Shown: positions 39,975-48,676 of the stretch, one piece after another | Layout of the letters: every line of letters starts with the position of its first letter | Numbering within the stretch: the stretch's first letter is position 1 | DNA from: Stenotrophomonas rhizophila | GTDB lineage: Bacteria > Pseudomonadota > Gammaproteobacteria > Xanthomonadales > Xanthomonadaceae | DNA: 64,000 bases | Direction: 5' to 3' | Assembly: GCF_007667275.1 (NCBI RefSeq) | Contig: NZ_VDQT01000003.1 | Span: forward strand, 248,001 to 312,000 | The notes under the pieces: generated by a model | What the model was told of the DNA's origin: nothing | Database searches by the model: none | What the model saw: the letters and a program-made list of their open reading frames with translations, nothing else | Made by a program: the position numbers and the translations under genes

Positions 39975-42185
39975 ATGGAAATTACTCTCTCCAAGAGTCT
40001 GTTGATCGCCGTGGTGCTTGCGCCACTGCTCGGCAGCATCATCGCCGGCCTGTTCGGTCGCCAGGTCGGGCGCCTTGGCGCCCAGACCGTCACCATCCTC
40101 GGTGTCGCGGTCAGCTGCGTGCTGTCCAGCTATGTGTTCTACCAGCTGCTGTGGGGCGGCGCGCAGCCGTTCAACGAAAACGTCTACACCTTCTTCGAAG
40201 TGGGCCGCTACTCGGCGCACGTCGGCTTCATGATCGACAAACTCACCGCCATGATGATGGTGGTGGTGACCTTCGTGTCGTTCCTGGTCCACGTGTACAC
40301 CATCGGCTACATGCAGGATGACCCGGGCTACCAGCGCTTCTTCAGCTACATCTCGCTGTTCACCTTCTCGATGCTCACCCTGGTGATGAGCAACAACTTC
40401 CTGCAGCTGTTCTTCGGCTGGGAAGCGGTGGGCCTGGTGTCGTATCTGCTGATCGGCTTCTGGTTCAAGCGCCCGACCGCGATCTTCGCCAACATGAAGG
40501 CGTTCCTGGTCAACCGCGTCGGCGACTTCGGCTTCATCCTCGGCATTGCCGGCGTGCTGTGGGTGTTCGGCACCCTGGACTACGCCACCGTGTTCGCCAA
40601 CGCCACCATCCTGGCCCATCCGGAGGCGCAGCTGCAGGTGTGGTCGGGTTCGATCAGCCTGTTCGGCCAGAGCTTCCAGCTGATGAGCGAGCCGGTGATC
40701 TGGTCGATCGCCACCATCATCTGCATCTGCCTGTTCATCGGTGCAATGGGCAAGTCGGCCCAGGTGCCGCTGCACGTCTGGCTGCCGGACTCGATGGAAG
40801 GCCCGACCCCGATCTCGGCGCTGATCCACGCCGCGACCATGGTCACCGCGGGCATCTTCATGGTCACCCGCATGTCGCCGCTGTTCGAGCTGTCGCAGAC
40901 CGCGCTGAACTTCGTGCTGTTCATCGGCGCCACGACCGCGTTCTTCACCGGCTTGATCGGCATCGTGCAGAACGACATCAAGCGCGTCGTCGCGTACTCC
41001 ACGCTGTCCCAGCTGGGTTACATGACCGTGGCGCTGGGCGTGTCGGCCTATTCGGCGGCCGTGTTCCACCTGATGACCCACGCCTTCTTCAAGGCACTGC
41101 TGTTCCTCGGCGCGGGCTCGGTGATCATTGCCATGCACCACGAGCAGGACATGCGCAAGATGGGCGGCCTGCGCAAGTACATGCCGATCACCTTCATCAC
41201 CATGTGGATCGGTACCCTGGCCCTGGTCGGTACGCCGTTCTTCTCCGGCTTCTACTCCAAGGACACCATCATCGAGGCCGCGCAGCACCACGCGCACGTT
41301 TCCTCGAGCTGGGTGGCGACCTATGGCTACTGGGCCGTGCTGGGTGGCGTGATCGTCACCAGCTTCTACAGCTTCCGCCTGCTGTTCCTGACCTTCCATG
41401 GCAAGGAGCGCTTCCGCGACGCGCATGATGACCACGCGCATGGCCATGCCCATGACGATCACCATGCCGCTGATGCGCATGCAGATGCCCATCATGCCGA
41501 CTCCCACCACGGTGACGCGCACCATGACGACCACGGCCATGGCCACGGTCCGCATGAGCCGCACGAAACCCCGTGGGTGGTGACGCTGCCGCTGATCCTG
41601 CTGGCGATTCCGTCGATCGTGATCGGTTTCTTCAGCATCGGTCCGATGCTGTACGGCACCGACTGGGCCGGCCACCATGCCGAGCACGGCATCCCGGGCC
41701 AGGTGCATTCGTTCTTCACCGGCGTGGTCGATTTCTACGACCCGGCACGCAACACGATTGGTGCCCTGGCGGAAGAGTTCCATGGTCCGGTCGCGTTCGC
41801 CCTGCACGGCATGATGGCTCCGGCCTTCTTCCTGACCGTGGCCGGGTTCCTGCTGGCGGTCCTGTTCTATCTGTGGAAGCCGGAACTGGCCACGAAGTCG
41901 CGCAGGATGTTTGCGCCGCTGGTCTCGGTGCTGGAGAACAAGTACGGCTTCGACAAGCTGTGGATCGGTGGTTTCGCCGGTGGCGGCATCAAGCTGGGCA
42001 AGGTTTCGCGCGCGATCGACACGAACATCGTCGATGGTGTGGTGGTCAACGGTTCGGCGCGCCTGATCGACCTGGCGGCCAACCTGCTGCGTCGCACCCA
42101 ATCCGGTTTCCTCTATCACTACGCCTTCGCGATGATCATCGGCCTGATTGCCCTGCTGGGCGTCCTGATGCATTACCTGCGTTGA
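39975..42185 (+). CDS. nuoL: NADH-quinone oxidoreductase subunit L, with a His-rich loop
   Basis: Distal antiporter-like proton-pumping subunit, 736 residues, with about 15-16 membrane helices. Family motifs include FFGWEAVGLVSYLLIGFW, KSAQVPLHVWLPDSMEGPTP and the C-terminal amphipathic helix region. It is longer than E. coli NuoL (613), partly because residues about 482-531 form a loop with 19 His in 50 residues mixed with Asp and Ala. That loop falls between two membrane helices. Confidence 0.96.
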   Translation: MEITLSKSLLIAVVLAPLLGSIIAGLFGRQVGRLGAQTVTILGVAVSCVLSSYVFYQLLWGGAQPFNENVYTFFEVGRYSAHVGFMIDKLTAMMMVVVTFVSFLVHVYTIGYMQDDPGYQRFFSYISLFTFSMLTLVMSNNFLQLFFGWEAVGLVSYLLIGFWFKRPTAIFANMKAFLVNRVGDFGFILGIAGVLWVFGTLDYATVFANATILAHPEAQLQVWSGSISLFGQSFQLMSEPVIWSIATIICICLFIGAMGKSAQVPLHVWLPDSMEGPTPISALIHAATMVTAGIFMVTRMSPLFELSQTALNFVLFIGATTAFFTGLIGIVQNDIKRVVAYSTLSQLGYMTVALGVSAYSAAVFHLMTHAFFKALLFLGAGSVIIAMHHEQDMRKMGGLRKYMPITFITMWIGTLALVGTPFFSGFYSKDTIIEAAQHHAHVSSSWVATYGYWAVLGGVIVTSFYSFRLLFLTFHGKERFRDAHDDHAHGHAHDDHHAADAHADAHHADSHHGDAHHDDHGHGHGPHEPHETPWVVTLPLILLAIPSIVIGFFSIGPMLYGTDWAGHHAEHGIPGQVHSFFTGVVDFYDPARNTIGALAEEFHGPVAFALHGMMAPAFFLTVAGFLLAVLFYLWKPELATKSRRMFAPLVSVLENKYGFDKLWIGGFAGGGIKLGKVSRAIDTNIVDGVVVNGSARLIDLAANLLRRTQSGFLYHYAFAMIIGLIALLGVLMHYLR

Positions 42186-42208
42186 TGACCTGTACGGAAT
42201 AAGAAGAC

Positions 42209-43717
42209 GTGTCGAACTGGCCTCTACTCAGTGTTCTCATCTGGCTGCCGATCCTCGGCGGTGCCTTGATCCTTGCCATCCGTGATGCGCAGACCGCCCG
42301 CTGGGCGTCGCTGGGCGTGGCGGTGCTCACCTTCGTGGCCAGCCTGTCGCTGCTCAGCGGCTACGACGTGTCCAACGACGCGCTGCAGTTCGTCGAGACC
42401 CGCGCCTGGATCCCGGCCTACGACATCGGCTACAACCTGGGCGTGGACGGCATCGCCATCGCGCTGATCCTGCTCACCACGCTGGTGTCGGTGCTGGCGC
42501 TGATCGGCGCCTGGAGCGCCATCGACAAGCGGGTCAACCAGTACGTGGCCGCCTTCCTGATCCTGGAAGGCGTCACCGTGGGCATCTTCGCTGCGACCGA
42601 CGCGATGCTGTTCTACGTGTTCTTCGAAGCGATGCTGATCCCGATGTTCCTCATCATCGGTGTCTGGGGCGGCCCGCGCCGCATCTACGCCGCGCTGAAG
42701 TTCTTCCTGTACACCTTCCTCGGCTCCGTGCTGATGCTGGTGGCGCTGATCTACCTGTACCTGAAGGGCGGCAGCTTCCAGCTGGCCGACCTGTACCAGC
42801 TGCAGCTGTCCGCGCAGGAACAGACCTGGATCTTCTTCGCCTTCCTGATCGCCTTCGCGGTCAAGGTGCCGATGTTCCCGGTCCACACCTGGCTGCCGGA
42901 CGCCCACGTGGAAGCGCCGACCGCCGGTTCGGTGATCCTGGCCGCCATCGCGCTGAAGATCGGTGGCTACGGTTTCCTGCGCTTCAACCTGCCGATCGTG
43001 CCGGACGCCTCGCAGGAATGGGCATGGCTGGTCATCGCGCTGTCGCTGATCGCCGTGATCTACGTCGGCCTGGTCGCCCTGGTGCAGGACGACATGAAGA
43101 AGCTGATCGCGTACTCGTCGATCGCGCACATGGGCTTCGTCACCCTGGGCACCTTCATCGCCCTGTGGCTGGTGCGTGACGCCGGCAACGCCGACGCGGC
43201 CCGACTCGGCCTGCAGGGTGCGATGGTGCAGATGGTCTCGCACGGCTTCGTCTCCGGCGCGATGTTCTCCTGCGTGGGCGTGCTGTACGACCGCATGCAC
43301 AGCCGCCGCATCGCCGATTACGGCGGCGTGGTCAACGTGATGCCGTGGTTCGCCACCTTCGCCATGCTGTTCTTCATGGCCAATGCGGGCCTGCCGGGCA
43401 CCAGCGGTTTCGTCGGCGAGTTCATGATCATCATGGCCAGCTTCCAGCGGAATCCGTGGCTGGCCCTGGCCGCCGCGACCACCTTGGTGATCACCGCCGC
43501 CTACACGCTGTGGCTGTACAAGCGGGTGTTCTTCGGTGAAGTCGCCAACGCCCACGTGGCCGAACTGAAGGACATCAACGGCCGTGAGTGGCTGGTGCTG
43601 GGCGTGTTCGCCGTCGGTACGCTGGCACTGGGTCTGTACCCCAAGCCGCTGACCGACCTGATGGAGCCCTCGATCGCAAAGCTGGCGATGCAGATCGCAT
43701 CCAGCAAGCTGCTGTAA
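42209..43717 (+). CDS. nuoM: NADH-quinone oxidoreductase subunit M
   Basis: Antiporter-like proton-pumping subunit, 502 residues, about 14 membrane helices. The conserved FYVFFEAMLIPMFLIIGVWG (membrane Glu) and KVPMFPVHTWLPDAHVEAPT motifs are present. The GTG start at 42209 follows AAGAAG. Confidence 0.96.
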   Translation: MSNWPLLSVLIWLPILGGALILAIRDAQTARWASLGVAVLTFVASLSLLSGYDVSNDALQFVETRAWIPAYDIGYNLGVDGIAIALILLTTLVSVLALIGAWSAIDKRVNQYVAAFLILEGVTVGIFAATDAMLFYVFFEAMLIPMFLIIGVWGGPRRIYAALKFFLYTFLGSVLMLVALIYLYLKGGSFQLADLYQLQLSAQEQTWIFFAFLIAFAVKVPMFPVHTWLPDAHVEAPTAGSVILAAIALKIGGYGFLRFNLPIVPDASQEWAWLVIALSLIAVIYVGLVALVQDDMKKLIAYSSIAHMGFVTLGTFIALWLVRDAGNADAARLGLQGAMVQMVSHGFVSGAMFSCVGVLYDRMHSRRIADYGGVVNVMPWFATFAMLFFMANAGLPGTSGFVGEFMIIMASFQRNPWLALAAATTLVITAAYTLWLYKRVFFGEVANAHVAELKDINGREWLVLGVFAVGTLALGLYPKPLTDLMEPSIAKLAMQIASSKLL

Positions 43718-43732
43718 TTCCAGGATTTGATG

Positions 43733-45193
43733 ATGACCACCTCGCCGCTGTTGCCATTGACCGCCGCTGACCTGCCGCCGCTCGCTCCGGAGCTGGTGCT
43801 GATCGGCAGTGCGTTCGCCCTGATGATCCTCGACCTGTTCATCAGCAAGCAGAACAAGATCTGGACCCACCTGTTCTCGGTCGCCGCGCTGGCGGTCGTC
43901 CTGTTCATGCTCGCCACCGGCGTGGGCGGGCAGGGCGAGGTCTTCCACGGCATGTTCGTCCGCGACACCGCCGCCGACGTGATGAAAGTCGTGGTCGTGC
44001 TGTGCAGCGGCCTGACTCTGGTCTACGGCTGGAGCTACCTGCGCGAACGCGACCTGTTCCAGGGCGAAATTCCGGTGCTGGTGATGTTCGCCACCGCCGG
44101 CATGATGATCCTGGTCTCGGCCGGCAGCCTGCTGATGGTGTACCTGGGCCTGGAACTGCTGGCGCTGTGCTCGTACGCGCTGGTGGCCAGCAACCGTGAC
44201 AACGGCCTGGCGACCGAAGCGGCGATGAAATACATCGTGCTGGGTTCGCTGGCGTCGGGCCTGCTGCTGTACGGCATGTCGCTGGTCTACGGCGCCACCG
44301 GTTCGCTGCACCTGGACGCGATCAATGCGGCCATCCCGAACTCCGATGAAAAGATGCTGCTGCTGACCGGCGCGGTGTTCATGATCGCCGGCGTGGCCTT
44401 CAAGCTGGGCGCGGCCCCGTTCCACATGTGGCTGCCCGACGTGTACCAGGGCGCACCGGCACCGGTCGCGCTGTTCATCAGCTCGGCGCCGAAACTCGCT
44501 GCCTTCGGCATGGCCTACCGCCTGCTGGAAATGGGCATCGGCCCGCTGTCGGACGAGTGGAAGTACCTGATCGGTGGCCTGGCCGCGCTGTCTCTGGTGG
44601 TCGGCAACCTGATGGCGATCGCGCAGAGCAACCTCAAGCGCATGCTGGCCTATTCGACCGTCTCGCACATCGGATTCCTGCTGCTGGGCATTGCCGGTGG
44701 CGGCGACCGTGGCTACGCGGCGGCGCTGTTCTACGCCCTGAGCTACGCGATCATGTCCACCGCCGGCTTCGGCGCGATCATCGCGCTGTCGCGCAGTGGC
44801 TTCGAAGCCGAGCGGATCGACGACCTGAAGGGCCTCAACGCCCGCAACCCGTGGATGGCAGGCCTGGTTCTTTGCATCATGGCGTCGATGGCCGGCATTC
44901 CGCCGTTCCTGGGCTTCTGGACCAAGCTGGCGGTGCTGGGCGCGGCCATCAACGGCGGCATGCTGTGGCTGGCCATCCTGGGCGTCATCTGCGCGGTGAT
45001 CGGCTGCTTCTACTACCTGCGCGTCATCAAGGTCATGTACTTCGATGAGCCGGTAGGTGAGCCGCTGCCGGCCAATAACGACCGCGTGCTGGGCGTGGTG
45101 CTCGGCGTGAATGCCTTGGCGCTGCTGGCGCTGGGCTTTGCCTGGAACCCGATCATGGTCTGGTGCCAGCAGGCTTTTGCGCATCTTGCATAA
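43733..45193 (+). CDS. nuoN: NADH-quinone oxidoreductase subunit N
   Basis: Antiporter-like proton-pumping subunit, 486 residues, about 14 membrane helices, last gene of the nuo operon. Family motifs include VYLGLELLALCSYALVAS, KLGAAPFHMWLPDVYQGAPAP and KRMLAYSTVSHIGFLLLGI. I use ATG 43733 because AGGA at 43722-43725 is 7 nt away; ATG 43730 is nearly as good. No strong terminator follows it. Confidence 0.96.
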   Translation: MTTSPLLPLTAADLPPLAPELVLIGSAFALMILDLFISKQNKIWTHLFSVAALAVVLFMLATGVGGQGEVFHGMFVRDTAADVMKVVVVLCSGLTLVYGWSYLRERDLFQGEIPVLVMFATAGMMILVSAGSLLMVYLGLELLALCSYALVASNRDNGLATEAAMKYIVLGSLASGLLLYGMSLVYGATGSLHLDAINAAIPNSDEKMLLLTGAVFMIAGVAFKLGAAPFHMWLPDVYQGAPAPVALFISSAPKLAAFGMAYRLLEMGIGPLSDEWKYLIGGLAALSLVVGNLMAIAQSNLKRMLAYSTVSHIGFLLLGIAGGGDRGYAAALFYALSYAIMSTAGFGAIIALSRSGFEAERIDDLKGLNARNPWMAGLVLCIMASMAGIPPFLGFWTKLAVLGAAINGGMLWLAILGVICAVIGCFYYLRVIKVMYFDEPVGEPLPANNDRVLGVVLGVNALALLALGFAWNPIMVWCQQAFAHLA

Positions 45194-45279
45194 AAAGCGA
45201 TACAAAGCTGCGCAATTAGTGTAATATTCGTTTCCTGAGTTGTTGATGCAGCGATTTCGCCAGAACATCGTTGCTGTAA

Positions 45280-45298
45280 TGATCACTGTTAGTGATCA
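45280..45298. promoter_or_regulatory. Palindrome upstream of the first tRNA-fMet
   Basis: TGATCACT-GTT-AGTGATCA, a perfect 8-bp inverted repeat 22 nt before the tRNA. It could be an operator or a processing signal. A TAATAT -10-like box lies at 45222-45227 in the nuoN-tRNA gap. Confidence 0.4.
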
Positions 45299-45320
45299 AT
45301 CGACGCTCAACCACTTCTGC

Positions 45321-45397
45321 TGCGGGGTGGAGCAGTCTGGCAGCTCGTCGGGCTCATAACCCGAAGGTCGCAGGTTCAAATCCTGCCCCCGCTACCA
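45321..45397 (+). tRNA. metY: Initiator tRNA-fMet (CAT), copy 1
   Basis: A 77-nt gene with encoded CCA. The anticodon CAT is at 45355-45357 in the stem-loop GGG-CTCATAA-CCC, whose three G-C pairs are the initiator hallmark. Position 1 (T) and position 72 (T) do not pair, matching the unpaired 1-72 rule for initiators. It closely resembles E. coli tRNA-fMet. Confidence 0.96.
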
Positions 45398-45435
45398 AAT
45401 AGCCGCCGGTGAAAGCCGACGGCAGGAACGAGAAA

Positions 45436-45464
45436 GGCGATCCCGGCAACGGGGTCGCCTTTGT
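45436..45464 (+). terminator. Terminator after tRNA-fMet copy 1
   Basis: GGCGATCCC-GGCAAC-GGGGTCGCC, a 9-bp stem with one G-U position, then TTTGT. Confidence 0.75.
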
Positions 45465-45538
45465 CGTTCCACAGGGCCCATCAACCGCTCCTCCCGGACG
45501 GCCCGTCCGCCGCCCATTCCGAACGGCCCGTAAGCCGC

Positions 45539-45561
45539 GTAGTGCCACGCCCTGCGTGGCA
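45539..45561 (+). repeat. SMAG-type GTAG palindrome between the two tRNA-fMet genes
   Basis: GTAG followed by TGCCACGC-CCT-GCGTGGCA, a perfect 8-bp stem with a CCT loop. The same core is at 13206-13222. Confidence 0.75.
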
Positions 45562-45618
45562 ACCAGGCGAACCCATCCGAAGCCAACCTCCAGACAACCA
45601 GGAAACTCGAACCAGGGC

Positions 45619-45647
45619 TTGCAGCAACCCGCAATCTCCCGTACAAT
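45619..45647 (+). promoter_or_regulatory. Promoter of tRNA-fMet copy 2
   Basis: TTGCAG (45619-45624) and TACAAT (45642-45647) with a 17-nt spacer, and the tRNA starting 11 nt after the -10 box. This is a good sigma-70 match. Confidence 0.75.
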
Positions 45648-45658
45648 TCCGCTTCTGC

Positions 45659-45735
45659 TGCGGGGTGGAGCAGTCTGGCAGCTCGTCGGGCTCATAACCC
45701 GAAGGTCGCAGGTTCAAATCCTGCCCCCGCTACCA
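45659..45735 (+). tRNA. metY: Initiator tRNA-fMet (CAT), copy 2
   Basis: Identical to copy 1 over all 77 nt and placed 338 bp downstream, with the 7-nt 5' flank CTTCTGC also shared. The anticodon is at 45693-45695. Beyond CCAA the 3' flanks differ. Confidence 0.96.
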
Positions 45736-45770
45736 AGTTGTACTGCTGGTCGTCAGACATCCAGCACCAG

Positions 45771-45796
45771 AACGGCGACCTTCGGGTCGCCGTTTT
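45771..45796. terminator. Terminator after tRNA-fMet copy 2
   Basis: AACGGCGACC-TTCG-GGTCGCCGTT with two more Ts, a 10-bp stem with a TTCG loop. It also faces the 3' end of the minus-strand RHS gene and may serve both directions. Confidence 0.9.
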
Positions 45797-45810
45797 GCGT
45801 TGTGGCGGGT

Positions 45811-47199
45811 CTAGAGTTCACCGCCGCGGAATCGAAGCGCATGCAGCCGGCTGAGCACCCCATTGAGCAGGGCGGTGCGACGCTTCGCCCAACCGGTCTG
45901 CGGCTCCATGATCCTGCGGTGCCCACTGTAGAGGTTACGGTTTTCGGGATCGCCGAAATACGCCCTGCCTTTGAACCCGGTGGTGGGGACCTCGAGCTTG
46001 TCGGCGACGCGCTGCGCCTGCGATGCATATTTTCCGCCGAACGCCGACCAGCATGATTGCAGTTCGATGCGCTGGAACGTGTGGCCCGGACCCGCCGCGG
46101 CCTTGATCTGTGATGCCAGCCTGCCGCCGGACACGTTGCCGTCGGCCGCGGTAAGAAACTGCGAGCCGTGGCCCTGGACGACATCGATATGGGGCAGCTT
46201 GACCAGTACCGCGCCGCCGGCGTCCGCACTTGGCGCCGTGGCGACACTGGCGGCCGGCGCGGCGCGGGACGAACCGATCGGCAATGCGCGGAAGGCCTTG
46301 CTGCCCCCTTTGTCCACGACCGAATGCGGGCGGCTGCGCGAAAGCCGCTGCAGGAATCTACGGCCCTTGCTCAACAGGGCGGTACCCGCCTTGGCCGCGG
46401 CAGGCAGGGCCGCCGCGAAGCCGGCTGCGCCCAGTCCGATGCCCACGTAGCCCAGCACCGCCTGCGCCGTTTCGTCCTGGACCACCGCAGACGCAACTTC
46501 AACGGCAGCGGAAGCGACGCCGAGCGTTGCGCCGATGACCGCCGACGCAGAGACGCCGACAATCGCCAGGGTTCCCAGGCTGGCAACGGCGGTCACCACC
46601 GCCACTGCCGCTACGATCCACTTCCAGAAGGCGCCGGTGGGATCCGCGCGATTGACCGGGTCGCCTTCGCAGTATGCGTAACCGTTCAGCCCGCCCTCCA
46701 GGAACGGGCTCAATGCGTCGGGTGCCAGGAACATGCCGAGCGCGGCCGAGTACGCTCGATGGTGGCGCGGGCCCAGCAGGTACAGGCCACTGGCCGGATC
46801 CAGCGGCTCTCCATTGAACCCCAGGCAGGCACGCAGGTCCGCGCCAGGCGGCACCGGGCCCGTGCGGTGGCCATGCGGCGCGTAGGCGATGTTGGTCACG
46901 GCGTCTGCGTGCTCCAGCATCGGCGAGAGCGACGCGTCGGTCGCCAGCAGCAACGCCGACGCAAAGGACGCCGGGGCGATCTCCGCGAGCGGTGTATCGG
47001 ACAGCCACAGCCAGCTCACCGGTTCCACCGCGCCGCTGTCGCACGCCGTGATCTCGGCCACGGCACGGTCGTCGCGCCAGTAGCGGTAGCGCGTGGACGC
47101 CTGGCTGCGTACGCGGGAGAGCAGGCCCTCGGCATCGTAGCGATAGTGCGCAAGCGGCAAGGCAGATGGGTGCGGTGGGTCTGCGGTGATTGTCGGCAT
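45811..47199 (-). CDS. Short RHS-core protein (tip module) with His/Cys C-terminal domain
   Basis: A 462-residue protein with one YD unit (YRYDAEGLLSRV, residues 19-30), the RHS-associated core (GFNGEPLDPASGLYLLGPRH onward, about 127-196, ending DPTGAFWKWI) and a hydrophobic Ala/Gly-rich stretch (about 195-270). The C-terminal 130 residues are unlike the two related proteins downstream. They hold HIDVVQGHGSQFL (His 344) and RIELQSCWSAFGG (Cys 383), a spacing and hydrophobic context resembling clan CD cysteine peptidases. No signal peptide is seen. ATG 47199 has AGGG 7 nt upstream. It is opposite in strand to the other island genes and has no shell gene of its own. Confidence 0.8.
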   Translation of the reverse strand: MPTITADPPHPSALPLAHYRYDAEGLLSRVRSQASTRYRYWRDDRAVAEITACDSGAVEPVSWLWLSDTPLAEIAPASFASALLLATDASLSPMLEHADAVTNIAYAPHGHRTGPVPPGADLRACLGFNGEPLDPASGLYLLGPRHHRAYSAALGMFLAPDALSPFLEGGLNGYAYCEGDPVNRADPTGAFWKWIVAAVAVVTAVASLGTLAIVGVSASAVIGATLGVASAAVEVASAVVQDETAQAVLGYVGIGLGAAGFAAALPAAAKAGTALLSKGRRFLQRLSRSRPHSVVDKGGSKAFRALPIGSSRAAPAASVATAPSADAGGAVLVKLPHIDVVQGHGSQFLTAADGNVSGGRLASQIKAAAGPGHTFQRIELQSCWSAFGGKYASQAQRVADKLEVPTTGFKGRAYFGDPENRNLYSGHRRIMEPQTGWAKRRTALLNGVLSRLHALRFRGGEL

Positions 47200-47528
47200 G
47201 ACCATGCCCTGGCAGGTGCGCGTGTTCGTCGCGCAGCAGCAACCCCCGTTGCCTGGCCCGGTTGGTGCTGGCGCACCACCGGCACGCACTGAATAACGCC
47301 GATCGCGTTAGAACGACATGAAGTGGAACCCTCGGTACGTGTGCAGAGCATCCGCCTGCATGGGGGCTGCATCACATGGAATTTACGATGGCGGGCGTAA
47401 ACAGCAACTTCCGTCTTCCAGGTACGTGCGCAGTGGTTTTGCCTGCGCACGGATGCATCCACCTGGGACGGACGGAAACTGCAACAGGAATCGGGGGATT
47501 CTTGCGGTAAGTCGATGGGGACATCGTC
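47200..47528. other. Divergent non-coding gap in the RHS island
   Basis: This 329-bp gap separates the minus-strand tip gene from the plus-strand unknown gene and so should hold both promoters. I see one hairpin, CGTGCGCAG at 47424-47432 with CTGCGCACG at 47442-47450, and no convincing promoter, tRNA or repeat. Confidence 0.4.
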
Positions 47529-48587
47529 ATGGAAAAGGACAGTGCAGTAGCGGGTCGGGAAGATAAGCCGAGTTTCAATGGCGTGGGCGAGTTCACCGCG
47601 ACCGTGCTCTCGCCCACCAAGCTGTATGCCAACGGCCGTCAGCAGATTTATCTGGAAGTGCTGATCACAACGATGCTGGATGGCGAGCCGTATGACCTGA
47701 AAGATAGCGAGAAGAACAGCATTCGCCTTGTGAACTACAACAGCGAGGCCGAGTTGTCAGCGGGATGGAAGTACTCGGAAGATCGGAATGAAAACTACGA
47801 GTTCTATTCCGAGCCTGGGCGCGAAGCGTCCACCGCGTCCCACTCGCCGACGCCCACCAAAGTGGGCCGGTACATACGCAACATGTATGTCACCACCACC
47901 GAAGATGCCGGCCTTAGTCGCAAGCTTGCCCTTGCGATCACGCGTGAGTCGGACGGATTGGTGATCATCGCCAATTCCAATAACGATAGCGATTTCCCGA
48001 GCCTGGACTACGCGGTAATCGTGGAGCCGCAACGGATTCCTACCTACACCACCAACAACTACACCTTCGAAAAGCAGCGTGTCAGCGGGGCAGAGGGGTC
48101 GCCGGTGTTCATCGACAACTATTACGTCGGCTTGATCACCAACAGCAACGTGCCCGTTGCGTTCAAGGAGATGCAGATCAAGGGCGATGATGATGATGAG
48201 AGCAAGCCCGGCGGCATGGCCAAGTGGGAAGACAAGGACCCGGATGAGACCTTCGCGTCCTATGTGGGCTATGGGGAGCCGGGCGACAGCAAGGCCCATT
48301 ACAACCCGAACATCGTCCTCGGCACCCACGTGAAAGAAGAAACGGTGCGAAGTCCGATGGCGAACAAGGGCACGATTATCCTGGCCGGGGACGTGGACAT
48401 CGACTTCCATGCCGACAGTGCGAACCTGCATGGCGGACCGTGCACGGTGAATGCGGTGGATGCGAACGGCAACGGCCACACGTTCTACATCCGCTTCGGC
48501 AAGTCCGCCGCGAACGCGGAAGAACCTGCCGCGGGCGCCGAAGCGCCCGCAGCCGACAGCCGCTTCGACTTGACGCTTTACACGTAA
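47529..48587 (+). CDS. Protein of unknown function upstream of the RHS shell gene
   Basis: A 352-residue protein with no signal peptide or membrane helix. The stretch VGEFTATVLSPTKLYANGRQ followed by QIYLEVLITTML looks like an Ig-like beta strand pattern. From memory, similar proteins lie beside RHS/YD genes in Pseudomonas, but I cannot name a family. The middle holds an acidic run (KGDDDDESKPGG) and the C-terminus is Ala/Glu-rich. Its base composition looks less GC-rich than its neighbours. GGGGA is 7 nt before the ATG. It precedes the shell gene by 89 nt and probably shares its message. Confidence 0.8.
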   Translation: MEKDSAVAGREDKPSFNGVGEFTATVLSPTKLYANGRQQIYLEVLITTMLDGEPYDLKDSEKNSIRLVNYNSEAELSAGWKYSEDRNENYEFYSEPGREASTASHSPTPTKVGRYIRNMYVTTTEDAGLSRKLALAITRESDGLVIIANSNNDSDFPSLDYAVIVEPQRIPTYTTNNYTFEKQRVSGAEGSPVFIDNYYVGLITNSNVPVAFKEMQIKGDDDDESKPGGMAKWEDKDPDETFASYVGYGEPGDSKAHYNPNIVLGTHVKEETVRSPMANKGTIILAGDVDIDFHADSANLHGGPCTVNAVDANGNGHTFYIRFGKSAANAEEPAAGAEAPAADSRFDLTLYT

Positions 48588-48676
48588 CGGCGATGGACCG
48601 TCCGGCGCGCCCCTGCCGGGGCGTGCTTGGCAGTGGCGTCGCCATTTCCCGTGCAGCATCCGTGATGGAGCACCCC

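Noticed and set aside
42224..45286. Very long open frame of about 1020 codons on the minus strand opposite nuoM and nuoN
   Set aside because: GC-rich codon bias of the real plus-strand genes removes stops from this frame. The protein is His/Gln/Arg-rich with no family pattern, and nuoM and nuoN are unmistakable.
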